Origin: Martinezella tropici
GTDB taxonomy: Bacteria; Pseudomonadota; Alphaproteobacteria; Rhizobiales; Rhizobiaceae
Direction: 5' to 3'
Assembly: GCF_008370325.1 (NCBI RefSeq)
Contig: NZ_VNIP01000010.1
Span: 359,317-423,316, forward strand
DNA length: 64,000 bases
Positions 7,940 to 16,589 of this stretch are shown one piece after another (position 1 is the first letter of the stretch; each line of letters starts with the position of its first letter). The notes beneath the pieces were generated by a model. The model had not been told where the DNA came from. It saw only the letters and a list, made by a program, of their open reading frames with translations, and did not search any database. The translations under genes and the position numbers were made by a program.

Positions 7940-8869
7940 ATGAGTCCTGCTGCCGAATTCGCGACCGTCGATGCCGTCCGCGACTTCAACCGCTTCTACA
8001 CGAATTTTCTCGGCGTCCTGAACAAGGCCTATCTCGACAGCCCCTACACGCTGACGGACGTGCGCGTGCTGTTCGAAGTCGGCTTCCGCGGCGGCGTCGC
8101 CGCTTCGACCCTGACACGCGAGCTTCATCTCGATCCCGCCTATCTCAGCCGCATCGTCAAGCGCTTTCGCGAGGATGGGCTGATCGAAACGACGCCGGAT
8201 CCGACCGACGCACGCAGCCAGATCATAAAAGTCACCGAAAAGGGACAGGTGCAGTTCGAGGAATTTGTCCGCCGCTCGCGCGCGCAGATCGCCGGCTATT
8301 TCGAAAAGCTCGCGATCGGGGAACCCGAACGCGTCGTTGCGGCAATGCAGACGATACAGGACACGCTCGCCACGGACCGAAGCACGGCATCCCCCGCAAT
8401 CATCCGCAACCACCGGCCTGGAGACATGGGCTGGATCGTGCAAAGCCAGGCGCGTTTCTATACGGAAGAGTTCGGCTGGGACGACCGCTTCGAAGGGTTG
8501 GCGGCGGAAGTCGCCGGAAAATTCCTCTCCAATTTCAACCCACAGAAGGATCGCTGCTGGATCGCCGAGCGAGGCGGCCTGAATGTCGGATCCGCCATGA
8601 TCGCCGATGGCGGCGACGGCGTGGCAAAGCTCAGGCTGCTCTATGTCGACAAGGCCGCACGCGGCCTCGGTCTCGGCAAGCTGCTGGTTGACGAATGCAT
8701 CCGCTTCTCACGCAACGCCGGCTACGGCAAGCTTTCGCTCTGGACCAACGATATCCTCGATACGGCAAGGGCGATCTACATCAAGGCGGGCTTCAGGCTG
8801 ATCGCGGAAGAAAAGCATCGCATGTTCGGCCCTGAACTGAATGGCCAGACCTGGGTGCTCGATCTGTAA
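7940..8869 (+). CDS. fused MarR-type DNA-binding domain and GNAT acetyltransferase
   Basis: 309 residues in two parts. Residues about 1-150 form a MarR-like winged helix (LTDVRVLFEVGFRGG, recognition region HLDPAYLSRIVKRF, wing DPTDARSQIIKVTEKG). Residues about 150-309 form a GNAT fold with the acetyl-CoA loop ARGLGLGKLLVDE and the usual C-terminal YIKAGFRLI. Such fusions are a known family, probably joining effector sensing with acetylation or with acetyl-CoA binding. The gene follows the racemase by 71 bp, with a hairpin over its ribosome-binding site, and it may repress itself. Confidence 0.88.
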   Translation: MSPAAEFATVDAVRDFNRFYTNFLGVLNKAYLDSPYTLTDVRVLFEVGFRGGVAASTLTRELHLDPAYLSRIVKRFREDGLIETTPDPTDARSQIIKVTEKGQVQFEEFVRRSRAQIAGYFEKLAIGEPERVVAAMQTIQDTLATDRSTASPAIIRNHRPGDMGWIVQSQARFYTEEFGWDDRFEGLAAEVAGKFLSNFNPQKDRCWIAERGGLNVGSAMIADGGDGVAKLRLLYVDKAARGLGLGKLLVDECIRFSRNAGYGKLSLWTNDILDTARAIYIKAGFRLIAEEKHRMFGPELNGQTWVLDL

Positions 8870-8955
8870 ATGTCGTTGGCGGCGCATGCAGATAGACAGG
8901 CTCACAGTTGAATCATATCCTCGCTGCATCCCTGATTTGCATCGAGTTGTTTGTC

Positions 8956-9462
8956 ATGAGCCCCGACACCGAAATCCGGATAGAACCCATATCGGCCGAG
9001 CACATCGAAGGCTTTCACAAGGCGCTCGATACGGTTGCGTGCGAGCGGGAATATCTGTCGCTGCTCGAAGCCTTCCCGCTGGAAGAGACGCGCTCCTTCG
9101 TGCTCGGCATGATCGAGAACGGCAATCCGCAATTCGTCGCCTTGGGCGATGGCAAGGTAGTAGGCTGGTGCGATATCAGCCGCCATGGCTTTCCCTCCCA
9201 TGCCCACGCCGGCAAGCTCGGAATGGGCATTATCCCAGCCTATCGCGGCCAGGGAGTGGGGCGTCGATTGATAGAAGCGACGCTGCAGGCCGCGCGCGAT
9301 GTGGGAATAGAACGCGTCGAGCTCAGCGTCTATGCCGACAATGGCAGAGCCATAGCGCTCTATGAGAAGGTCGGCTTTGTCCGCGAAGGGCTGGCGCGCA
9401 AGTCCTTTCGTATAGATGGACGCTATAAGGACGCGATCCACATGGCATTTTTTCACGAATAG
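8956..9462 (+). CDS. GNAT-family N-acetyltransferase
   Basis: A 168-residue single-domain acetyltransferase. The acetyl-CoA binding motif is RGQGVGRRLIEA, preceded by the beta-strand KLGMGIIPAY; the C-terminal part (NGRAIALYEKVGFVREG) is the standard GNAT ending. Its substrate may be an amine or peptide N-terminus but is not identifiable. ATG 8956 was chosen by alignment of family starts (MSPDTEIRIEPIS); the ribosome-binding site is weak. It lies 86 bp after the MarR-GNAT gene on the same strand. Confidence 0.85.
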   Translation: MSPDTEIRIEPISAEHIEGFHKALDTVACEREYLSLLEAFPLEETRSFVLGMIENGNPQFVALGDGKVVGWCDISRHGFPSHAHAGKLGMGIIPAYRGQGVGRRLIEATLQAARDVGIERVELSVYADNGRAIALYEKVGFVREGLARKSFRIDGRYKDAIHMAFFHE

Positions 9463-9525
9463 CGGGACCAGCAACAGTCACCATTCTCGCAATGTCTTGC
9501 TGCGATGCAAAAAATCACTTGATTT

Positions 9526-9541
9526 GGAAACGATCATTTCC
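9526..9541. promoter_or_regulatory. palindrome GGAAAC-GATC-ATTTCC, candidate TetR operator
   Basis: The 16-bp sequence is symmetric about GATC except for one position in each arm. It lies 12 bp before the TetR start codon and just before its AAAAGGG ribosome-binding site. Position suggests autoregulation and control of the following MFS gene. Confidence 0.5.
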
Positions 9542-9553
9542 TAAAAGGGTGGT

Positions 9554-10171
9554 ATGATAACAGAGACGCTCGACATCGCACCGAAGTCCCGTGGACGCCC
9601 GCGCGAATTCAACATGGATTCCGCGCTTGACGAAGCGCTGCGCGTCTTTTCCGAACGCGGCTACTATGCCGCCTCGATCAGCGAATTGACCGAGGCCATG
9701 GGCCTGACAGCCGGGAGTGTCTATAAGGCCTTCGGCGACAAGCGCGGGGTGTTCCTTGCCGCTTTCGACCGCTATCGCTACGTGCGTCAGCGATTGATCG
9801 ACGAATCCCTTGCCAAAGCTCCGAACGGATACGAGAAGCTGCGTATTTTGGTGGCATTCTTTGCAGAGGCTTCGTGCGGTGAAATCGGACGCCGTGGCTG
9901 CCTCGTGGTCGGCAGCGCGACCGAGCTTGCGCTTTTCGACGAAGAGGTCGCCGGCCGTGTCGGCGTGGCCTTCGATTTCGACGAAAGGCGCATCCTGGAT
10001 CTCATCCGCCTCGGTCAAACCGATGGCTCGGTGGCGAAGCATGTCGACCCTGAAAGCACCGCCTGCGCCTTGCTTGCCCTGACCAAGGGCATGCGCGTGA
10101 TCGGCAAGACCGGCCGTAAGACCGAACATATGCTCGCCGTCGCCGAGACGGCCATGAAACTACTGGACTGA
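9554..10171 (+). CDS. TetR/AcrR-family transcriptional regulator
   Basis: A 205-residue regulator. After a basic GRPREF segment comes a TetR helix-turn-helix (SISELTEAMGLTAGSVYKAFGDKRGVFLAAF, residues about 45-75), then a helical ligand-binding domain. The ribosome-binding site AAAAGGG is well placed. The downstream MFS transporter starts 53 bp later on the same strand, a frequent pairing in which the regulator represses an efflux operon until a drug or metabolite binds. Confidence 0.9.
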   Translation: MITETLDIAPKSRGRPREFNMDSALDEALRVFSERGYYAASISELTEAMGLTAGSVYKAFGDKRGVFLAAFDRYRYVRQRLIDESLAKAPNGYEKLRILVAFFAEASCGEIGRRGCLVVGSATELALFDEEVAGRVGVAFDFDERRILDLIRLGQTDGSVAKHVDPESTACALLALTKGMRVIGKTGRKTEHMLAVAETAMKLLD

Positions 10172-10224
10172 TTTTCATCGAATTATCGGGGAACGCACTC
10201 CCCTGCCCGCATCGAGGACGAGAT

Positions 10225-11451
10225 ATGCCCGCAACTGCCGCCGCCAGACGGGAGAGCACGCCGCTCCCGGAAAAGACCCTTTCACCGCTTCTCACATTCA
10301 TGTTCGCCGCCGCCTGCGGGCTGGTGGCCGCCAATCTTTATTATGGCCAGCCGCTCGCCGGCCCGATCAGCCAGTCGCTCGGCTTCACCCCGGCCGCCAC
10401 CGGCCTCATCGTCACGCTGACGCAGATCGGCTACGGCCTCGGCCTCTTGCTGATCGTGCCGCTCGGCGATCTTCTTGAGAACCGCAGGCTGGTGCTGACC
10501 CTGGTGGCGCTCGCCGCCGTCGCCCTTGTCGGTGCCGCCTTCGCCTGGTCGCCGTCGCTGTTCCTGCTCGCTTCGCTCTGCATCGGCCTGGCATCCGTCG
10601 CGGTGCAGGTCCTTGTTCCCTTCGCCGCCCATATGGCGCCGGACGCCAGCCGCGGCGCTGTCGTCGGCAACGTCATGAGCGGCCTGCTCGTCGGCATCAT
10701 GCTGGCCCGCCCCGCCGCAAGCTTCCTGTCCGAGCTTCTCTCCTGGCACGCGGTCTATATCATCTCGGCCGGCATCATGATCGGGCTGATGGTCATCCTG
10801 CGCCTCGTCCTGCCGACCCGAGTACCGCACACCAAGCTGCACTACGGACAACTGCTTTCTTCCATGGGCCACCTCGCGCTTCGCACGCCTCTCCTGCAGC
10901 GGCGCGCACTGTATCAAGCCTGCATGTTCGGCGCCTTCAGCCTCTTCTGGACGACGACGCCGCTGCTGCTGGCGAGCCCCGCCTTCGGCCTGACACAGAA
11001 TGGCATCGCCCTCTTCGCGCTGGCTGGCGCAGCAGGCGCAGTCGCCTCGCCGATCGCCGGACGCGTTGCCGATCGTGGCTGGACCAAGCTTGCCACCGCC
11101 TTCGCCTTGGTGCTTGCGATCGTCGCCTTCCTGATCGGCCATTTTTCCGGCAGCGGTTCGGTGCTGGCGCTCATCACGCTGACGCTGTCAGGCATCATGC
11201 TCGACTTCGGCGTCCAGACGAATCTCGTGCTCGGTCAACGCGCCATCTTCGCGCTCAGCGCCGAACATCGCAGCCGGCTCAACGGCCTCTACATGGCGAC
11301 CTTCTTTGCCGGCGGCGCCCTCGGCTCCGCGCTCGGCGGCTGGGCCTATGCTACCGGCGGCTGGAACATGGCCTCCTGGATCGGCGTCGCCTTCCCGGTC
11401 ATCGCGCTGCTCGCCTTCCTGACCGAGAGCAATTCCAGGAAAAGTGCGTAG
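10225..11451 (+). CDS. MFS transporter, 12-TM drug/metabolite exporter type
   Basis: This 408-residue, very hydrophobic protein has about 12 predicted membrane segments. The cytoplasmic loop between TM2 and TM3 carries the MFS signature in the form PLGDLLENRR, and the matching second-half loop reads IAGRVADRG. It begins TLSPLLTFMFAAACGLVAAN, as in YgaY/YtbD-like exporters. Linked to the TetR gene upstream, it most likely exports a toxic small molecule. No substrate can be named. A dispersed repeat follows the stop. Confidence 0.88.
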   Translation: MPATAAARRESTPLPEKTLSPLLTFMFAAACGLVAANLYYGQPLAGPISQSLGFTPAATGLIVTLTQIGYGLGLLLIVPLGDLLENRRLVLTLVALAAVALVGAAFAWSPSLFLLASLCIGLASVAVQVLVPFAAHMAPDASRGAVVGNVMSGLLVGIMLARPAASFLSELLSWHAVYIISAGIMIGLMVILRLVLPTRVPHTKLHYGQLLSSMGHLALRTPLLQRRALYQACMFGAFSLFWTTTPLLLASPAFGLTQNGIALFALAGAAGAVASPIAGRVADRGWTKLATAFALVLAIVAFLIGHFSGSGSVLALITLTLSGIMLDFGVQTNLVLGQRAIFALSAEHRSRLNGLYMATFFAGGALGSALGGWAYATGGWNMASWIGVAFPVIALLAFLTESNSRKSA

Positions 11452-11531
11452 CGGTTTTCCGTCCGGAATTGCGCAAAAACAAAGGGACAGAGCATTTTCG
11501 CGATTCGAAGAAAAGCGGAAAGGCTCGAGAA
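11449..11531. repeat. dispersed intergenic repeat, copy A
   Basis: The core (GCGGTTTTCC then TCCGGAATTGCGCAAAAAC, then an AGAGC-rich tail) recurs near 40210 with a few changes. Both copies lie in gaps between convergent genes (here MFS and monooxygenase). Repeats of this form are common in rhizobial genomes; function unknown. Confidence 0.7.
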
Positions 11532-11541
11532 CAAGAACTGA

Positions 11542-12789
11542 TCAAGACGGCTGCGGCACAGCCTGCCGCAGCCAGTCGCATTCCCGCAAGCCGGCACCGT
11601 TGAACGGGTCGACCAGCGTGCCGGAAACGATACCCGCCAGGATCTGCGGCGCGGGAGGCACCCTGGCGATGGTGGCAACCAGCCGGTCCCTGATCCAGGC
11701 CAGCGCCGCCGAATCCGATTGGTAGAAGGGTGTGAAGGCGGCCGAAAGCAGCTGGAACAGCCGCACATGCATCCGCCGCGCTCTCGCATAGGCGGCAAGA
11801 GCCGCCTCTATGGTTTCATATCCAGCAAGCGCATGCGCAAGCGCCGCGACATCGAGCAGAGCCATATTGGCACCCTGCCCGAGCTGCGGGCTGGTAGAAT
11901 GCGCCGCGTCGCCGACGAAAACCGTTCGCCCGCTATAGGGCACTGTCATGGTGCGATGCGCGTAACGCGCCAAGGTCAACTGATCCCAATCAGTGATCTG
12001 CTCCAGCAACGGCTCGCATTCCGGCCAATAGCCGCGGATCGTCTGTTTCCAGCGCTCAAGCCCATGTTTGCGCACCTCATCGGCATCCGCAACTTTCAGG
12101 CTCCAGAACAAGGCCGCCTGCTTCTGCATATCCGGTCGTCTCCTGCCGATCGGCAAGACCCCGATCATCACACTCGCCTTGTCATAGTGCTGCGTCAGCG
12201 CCGCCTGATCGACCAATCCGTCGGGACAGTCGAGCGTTGCCCAGAAAGCGCCGTAGGCGAGGTTGCGCGCACGCGGTGCGACGGGCGACGCCGTTACCAG
12301 TTCCGAGCGCGCACCGCTGGCGTCGATGACGAGATCATAAGGTCCGAGACGCTCACCGCCTTCGACGGAGAGAAAGCTTTCACCACCCTCCTCCGTCACG
12401 CCGATGACCCGCTGACCGGTATGGATCGGATGTTGCCGCGCGGAAACCTCATCATAAAGCGTATCGAACAGGGCCGCACGATGAACGCCAAGCCCATAGC
12501 GGCCGCCGGGCAGCGCATTATAGCGCACATCGAGAACGATGCGGCCACGGGTGGTTTCCGTGCCGAACAGCCGGTCGATGCGGTTGCCGGCGGCATGAAT
12601 GGCCGGACCGAGCCCGAGCGATTCCAGCACGGTCAATCCGGTCGGCTGCAACATGAGCGCCGAGCCGACGGGGGCCGGTCTACCAAACCGTTCGATGATA
12701 TCGGTCGTGTGGCCGGCACGGGAAAGAAAGAGAGAAGCGGCAAGCCCGGCAGGCCCGGCGCCGACGATGGCGATCTTCAACGGATTCAC
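11542..12789 (-). CDS. FAD-dependent monooxygenase (aromatic hydroxylase family)
   Basis: A 415-residue group A flavoprotein monooxygenase. The FAD-binding loop GAGPAGLAASLFLSRAG is at residues 10-26, and the second FAD motif VFVGDAAHSTSPQLGQG is near residue 280. Between them lies the DG-type segment YDLVIDASG that contacts FAD and NAD(P)H. Family members hydroxylate aromatic acids, antibiotics or quinones. Its start is 9 bp after the stop of the HxlR gene on the same strand, so the two form an operon divergent from the NmrA-type gene. Substrate unknown. Confidence 0.88.
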   Translation of the reverse strand: MNPLKIAIVGAGPAGLAASLFLSRAGHTTDIIERFGRPAPVGSALMLQPTGLTVLESLGLGPAIHAAGNRIDRLFGTETTRGRIVLDVRYNALPGGRYGLGVHRAALFDTLYDEVSARQHPIHTGQRVIGVTEEGGESFLSVEGGERLGPYDLVIDASGARSELVTASPVAPRARNLAYGAFWATLDCPDGLVDQAALTQHYDKASVMIGVLPIGRRRPDMQKQAALFWSLKVADADEVRKHGLERWKQTIRGYWPECEPLLEQITDWDQLTLARYAHRTMTVPYSGRTVFVGDAAHSTSPQLGQGANMALLDVAALAHALAGYETIEAALAAYARARRMHVRLFQLLSAAFTPFYQSDSAALAWIRDRLVATIARVPPAPQILAGIVSGTLVDPFNGAGLRECDWLRQAVPQPS

Positions 12790-12798
12790 TGTTAAGGC

Positions 12799-13218
12799 TC
12801 AGTCCGGCGATTGATCGAAACGGGCTCTTGCGGCCTTGACGGCCTCATGATTGGCCTCGGCCCAATTCAAAAGCTGCGCCAGCGGTTCGTATAGTGAATA
12901 GCCGAGATTCGTCATGCGATATTCGACGCTTGGCGGCTTCGTGGGAAAGACCTCACGGTCGACATAGCCGTCGCGCTGAAGGTCGCGCAGCGTTTGTGTC
13001 AGCATGCGTTGGGAGATATCGGGCACCAGACGGCGCAACTCGCCAAAACGGTACGGCCGTTTTGCCAGTGTTTCCAGCAGCAGCACCGACCACTTTCCAC
13101 CGATCTGCGAGATCAGGTCACGCACCGGACAATTGCTGAAATCGAGATTGCTGAGATCGACGTCGCGTAACGGTGGATCTATGCTATCACGCAGATTGAC
13201 GACGGTGCTGGCGACCAT
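12799..13218 (-). CDS. HxlR-family transcriptional regulator
   Basis: A 139-residue winged-helix protein of the HxlR/MarR-like type. The conserved core reads CPVRDLISQIGGKWSVLLLETL, then RPYRFGELRRLVPDISQRMLTQTLRDLQRDGYV and the wing SVEYRMTNLGYSL. A single Cys (in SNCPVRD) sits where redox- or quinone-sensing HxlR members such as YodB/QorR have their sensor Cys. It is divergent from an NAD(P)H quinone reductase-like gene and precedes the FAD monooxygenase, which fits a quinone or diamide sensor. Confidence 0.9.
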   Translation of the reverse strand: MVASTVVNLRDSIDPPLRDVDLSNLDFSNCPVRDLISQIGGKWSVLLLETLAKRPYRFGELRRLVPDISQRMLTQTLRDLQRDGYVDREVFPTKPPSVEYRMTNLGYSLYEPLAQLLNWAEANHEAVKAARARFDQSPD

Positions 13219-13228
13219 GCCGGTTCCC

Positions 13229-13250
13229 TTTTGGTAACTTGGAGCCAAAA
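13229..13250. promoter_or_regulatory. TTTTGG-N10-CCAAAA inverted repeat, candidate HxlR operator
   Basis: A 22-bp element with perfect 6-bp arms lies 10 bp upstream of the hxlR start, in the gap shared with the divergent NmrA gene. Its size and position suit a winged-helix dimer. Confidence 0.5.
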
Positions 13251-13356
13251 AACTGCCTCCTTTACACCGCGAAGTCAATTCCTATTCTAGTGCTAGTCTC
13301 TTTTTGAGAGCGACAAGACCCCCGCGAATTTGCGGCGGTCAAACAAGGGAAAAAAC

Positions 13357-14244
13357 ATGAGCAGCACTCTTCTCGTCACCGGCGCCGCCGGTCAGCTTGG
13401 CCAGCGCGTCATTCATCACCTGTTGGAGACATACAAGGTCGCTCCAGGCCGCATCATCGCCGCCACGCGCAGCCCGGAGAAGCTTGCCGATCTCGCCGCC
13501 AAGGGCGTCATCACCCGCAAGGCCGATTTCGACGATGCCGCCACCCTGGCCGCTGCTTTCGCCGGCGTCGATCGCCTGCTGATCATCAGCACCGACGCGC
13601 TCGCCGTACCGGGCCTGCGCCTGAAGCAGCACACGGCTGCTGTCGAAGCCGCGAAGAAGGCCGGCGTCAAGCATATTCTCTACACCTCCATGCCGGCCCC
13701 GGAAGGTTCGCTCGTCAGCTTCGCGCCAGATCATCTCGGCACGGAAAACGCCATCAAGGCAAGCGGCGTCGGCTACACGATCCTGCGCGACGCGTGGTAT
13801 TTCGACAACTACCTGATGGGCCTGCCGCACAGCCTCGAAACCGGCAAATGGTACACGGCAACCGGCGGCGGCCGCGTCAGCAACATCAGCCGCGAAGATT
13901 GCGCACTCGCCATCGCCTCTGCCTTGGCTTCCGACACGACTGACAGCGCCACCTACACACTGACGGGCTCGACCGCCGTCACCATCGAGGACGTAGCAAG
14001 CGTCGTCAGCAAGATCACCGATCGTCCGCTTCAGGTCGTGCAGGTCAATGACGAACAGTTCGCCGCAGGCCTTGCCGGCGCCGGCCTGCCGCCCTTCGTG
14101 GTCGACATGCTCGTCTCAGCCGACGCCAACACCCGCGCCGGCAAATTCGACATCCTCACCAACGATTTCAACAAGCTGACCGGCAAGGAGCCGCAGACGC
14201 TGCGGAGCTTCTTCGAGGAGCATAAGGCCGCGTTGGCCGGCTGA
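13357..14244 (+). CDS. NmrA-like NAD(P)-binding oxidoreductase, QorB/azoreductase type
   Basis: A 295-residue atypical short-chain dehydrogenase. The N-terminal dinucleotide loop is TGAAGQLGQRV (residues 8-18), and the SAMPAPEGS-like segment appears as TSMPAPEGS. The protein lacks the classic YxxxK pair, as usual for NmrA and QorB proteins. QorB-type members reduce quinones or act as redox-sensing NADP(H) binders. AAGGGA precedes the ATG. It is divergent from HxlR, the same arrangement as qorR/qorB pairs, which supports a quinone-response role. Confidence 0.87.
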   Translation: MSSTLLVTGAAGQLGQRVIHHLLETYKVAPGRIIAATRSPEKLADLAAKGVITRKADFDDAATLAAAFAGVDRLLIISTDALAVPGLRLKQHTAAVEAAKKAGVKHILYTSMPAPEGSLVSFAPDHLGTENAIKASGVGYTILRDAWYFDNYLMGLPHSLETGKWYTATGGGRVSNISREDCALAIASALASDTTDSATYTLTGSTAVTIEDVASVVSKITDRPLQVVQVNDEQFAAGLAGAGLPPFVVDMLVSADANTRAGKFDILTNDFNKLTGKEPQTLRSFFEEHKAALAG

Positions 14245-14294
14245 GTTATGGAAGAGGTCAGGTGAGGCTTCGTTCGCCGCACTCTTGTGCCTAG

Positions 14295-14436
14295 CCCCTC
14301 ACCCTAGCCCTCTCCCCGCAAGCGGGGCGAGGGAGTTTTCATGCCTCACGCATGAACTCCAATCGAATGAGATAAGCACCGTTTGCGCGCTGTCGTCCCT
14401 TCTCCCCGCAAGCGGGGAGAAGGCTAGGATGAGGGG
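14295..14436. repeat. composite palindromic repeat pair (REP/BIME-like)
   Basis: Two palindromes of the CTCCCCGCAAGCGGGGAG type lie at about 14311-14333 and 14398-14423. They are framed by an outer inverted repeat: CCCCTCACCCTAGCC at 14295-14309 and GGCTAGGATGAGGGG at 14422-14436, one mismatch. The unit fills the gap between the convergent NmrA and pdxJ genes. A related single palindrome lies at 22746-22767. Confidence 0.8.
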
Positions 14437-14492
14437 CCGGGCACTATGGCGCGTCAGTGACGCCCTCGCCCGACCAGCCAAGCCTATTCCTA

Positions 14493-15245
14493 TCAAACCG
14501 TCTGACCACAAGCCCGGCGGAAGCGGCGCACCGTTTCGGCCATGCCGTATTCCAGCGCATCCGCCGTCAGCCCATGGCCGATCGAGGTTTCGGCGAGCTT
14601 CGGAATGCGCTTGAGGAGATCAGGCAGGTTGGCGACCGTCAGGTCATGACCGGCATTGACGTCAAGGCCGTTGGCGAAGGCGGCGTCGGCGGTCTTGCCG
14701 AGCGCTTCGAGTATGCCGGCAGCCTTCTGCAGGTCGTCGTAGCAGCCGCCATAGGGACCGGTGTAAAGCTCGATGCGGTCAGCACCGACCTCTCTGGCGA
14801 TCTTTACGGCGTCGGCATCGCCGTTGCCATCGGCAAATAGCGAGACGCGGCAGCCGATCGTCTTGTATTTGGCAACGACCTCAACTAGCAGCTCGCGGTT
14901 TTTGCGGAAATCCCAGCCGTGATCCGATGTCGCCTGAGTGGGATCGTCAGGCACGAGCGTCACCTGCTCGGGTTCTGCCGAAGCACAGAGATCGAAGAAT
15001 TCGTCGGTCGGATAGCCCTCGATATTGAACTCCGCCTCTGGAAACTCGTCATCGATCAGCGCGCGGATATCGGGCAGATCGGAAAAGCGGACATGCCGCT
15101 GATCGGGACGCGGATGAACGGTCAAGCCGCTGGCGCCGGCCGCCAGTGCAATGCGCCCCAAGCCCGTGACGCTCGGCCAGGGAAGATCACGCCGATTGCG
15201 CAGCATCGCGATGGCGTTGAGGTTCACGGAAAGCTTGGCGGGCAT
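14493..15245 (-). CDS. pdxJ: pyridoxine 5'-phosphate synthase
   Basis: A 250-residue TIM-barrel enzyme that condenses 1-deoxyxylulose 5-phosphate with 3-amino-2-oxopropyl phosphate in vitamin B6 synthesis. Family motifs are present: MPAKLSVNLNAIAMLRNRR at the N-terminus, the HPRPDQRH loop, the EGYPTDEFFDL stretch, VTLVPDDPTQATSDHGWD, and GLDVNAGHDLTVANL near the C-terminus. Length is normal. The RecD-like gene lies 155 bp upstream on the same strand, so joint transcription is possible but not obvious. Confidence 0.96.
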   Translation of the reverse strand: MPAKLSVNLNAIAMLRNRRDLPWPSVTGLGRIALAAGASGLTVHPRPDQRHVRFSDLPDIRALIDDEFPEAEFNIEGYPTDEFFDLCASAEPEQVTLVPDDPTQATSDHGWDFRKNRELLVEVVAKYKTIGCRVSLFADGNGDADAVKIAREVGADRIELYTGPYGGCYDDLQKAAGILEALGKTADAAFANGLDVNAGHDLTVANLPDLLKRIPKLAETSIGHGLTADALEYGMAETVRRFRRACGQTV

Positions 15246-15399
15246 GATCGAAATCCCTGATTTTCAAAGCGGATGATAGCAGCCGTTTTAGGCCATGTTC
15301 ACCAATAAAACCAACAGGATTCCGACATCGACCTATGCAAAACTTTGATGGGCGCATGCGCTATACGTCCCCGAGCGGTGACCAAACCTAAGAGCCGCC

Positions 15400-16527
15400 C
15401 TATCGAACGATGGTCAGCGTCTCAGCAGCGCGGGTAATGGCCGTATAGAGCCAGCGCTCGCGCGTATCGCGAAATGCCCAGCTCTCATCGAAAAGCACGA
15501 CATTGTTCCACTGCGAACCCTGCGCCTTATGCACCGTCAGCGCGTAGCCGTAATCGAATTCGTCGTAGCGCTTGCGCGTCGACCACGGGATTTCGCCCTC
15601 GACATCCTCGAAGGCCTGCTTCAGGAGCTTGATCTTCGCCGCCCCGCGATCCATGTCGTCATCTTCCGGCCGCACCAGCAGATTGATGCCCGGCTTCGTC
15701 GTTTCCCGGGAAGAGGTCATGACCTGCCAGAGCGAGCCGTTGAGCAGCCCCTTGGCGGGGTCATTGCGCAAGCAGACCAGCTTGTCGCCGGATTGCGGAT
15801 AGTCGGCCGTAAAACCCTTAAGCTCGCGCAGACGCTGATTGTAGCGCCGCCGCGTCCTGTTGGTGCCGACGAGAACCTGATCGGCTTCCAGCACCAGCGG
15901 CTGCGTGACCTCGTTTTTCGAGATTACCTGCGCGGTGCCGTAATCGCCGTGCATAATTTCCTTGCCCTCACGCACCTGCATGGCGAGCTGGATGATCGGG
16001 TTATCACGCGCCTGACGATGAATATCCGTCAGCAGATAATCCGGCTCCTCATTCGTAAAGAAACCACCGCCGGAAACAGGCGGCAACTGCCCGGGATCGC
16101 CGAGTACCAAAATGGGCGTTCCGAAGCTCATCAGATCCTTGCCCAGCGCTTCGTCCACCATCGAGCATTCGTCGACGATGATCAGCGCGGCCTTGGCGAC
16201 CGGGCTCTGGCGATTGATGGTGAACATCGGCGCGATCGACGTCTTGCCCGTCTCCTCGTCCTCGACGGCTTCCTCGCCGCGCGGCCGGTAGATCAGCGAA
16301 TGGATGGTCTTGGCATTGGAAGCGCCGCGCGAGCGCAGCACCTGCGCCGCCTTGCCGGTAAAGGCCGCAAACAGCACCTCGCCGTCCACATGCTCGGCAA
16401 AATGCCGCGCAAGCGTCGTCTTGCCCGTGCCGGCATAGCCGAAAAGGCGAAACAGCGGTGTGCGCCCCTCCTTCAGCCACTTGGCGACGGCCTTGAGCGC
16501 TTCATCTTGTTGCGGCGCGAATTGCAT
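15400..16527 (-). CDS. RecD-like/Dda-like ATP-dependent DNA helicase (superfamily 1B)
   Basis: A 375-residue helicase-like ATPase. Walker A GYAGTGKTT is at about residues 29-37, Walker B IIVDECSMVDE at about 114-124, motif III LVLGDPGQLPPV follows, and the C-terminal UvrD_C_2-type motif YALTVHKAQGSQW ends with YTAITRA. It lacks the long N-terminal region of RecD2 and is nearer in size to phage Dda. It probably acts on DNA ends or stalled forks. A hairpin followed by T6 on this strand precedes the gene. Confidence 0.88.
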   Translation of the reverse strand: MQFAPQQDEALKAVAKWLKEGRTPLFRLFGYAGTGKTTLARHFAEHVDGEVLFAAFTGKAAQVLRSRGASNAKTIHSLIYRPRGEEAVEDEETGKTSIAPMFTINRQSPVAKAALIIVDECSMVDEALGKDLMSFGTPILVLGDPGQLPPVSGGGFFTNEEPDYLLTDIHRQARDNPIIQLAMQVREGKEIMHGDYGTAQVISKNEVTQPLVLEADQVLVGTNRTRRRYNQRLRELKGFTADYPQSGDKLVCLRNDPAKGLLNGSLWQVMTSSRETTKPGINLLVRPEDDDMDRGAAKIKLLKQAFEDVEGEIPWSTRKRYDEFDYGYALTVHKAQGSQWNNVVLFDESWAFRDTRERWLYTAITRAAETLTIVR

Positions 16528-16569
16528 GGGCCGAATTGGCAGGATTCGGCCGCTGGAAGCAAGCGGTAA

Positions 16570-16589
16570 AAAATACCCGGCGAGCCGGG
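16570..16589 (-). terminator. terminator-like hairpin upstream of the RecD-like gene
   Basis: On the minus strand CCCGG-CTCG-CCGGG (16589-16576) is followed by TATTTTTT. It lies about 45 bp before the start of the helicase gene, so it could attenuate that gene or stop transcripts entering from the right. Its right arm overlaps the candidate ECF -35 element. Confidence 0.4.
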
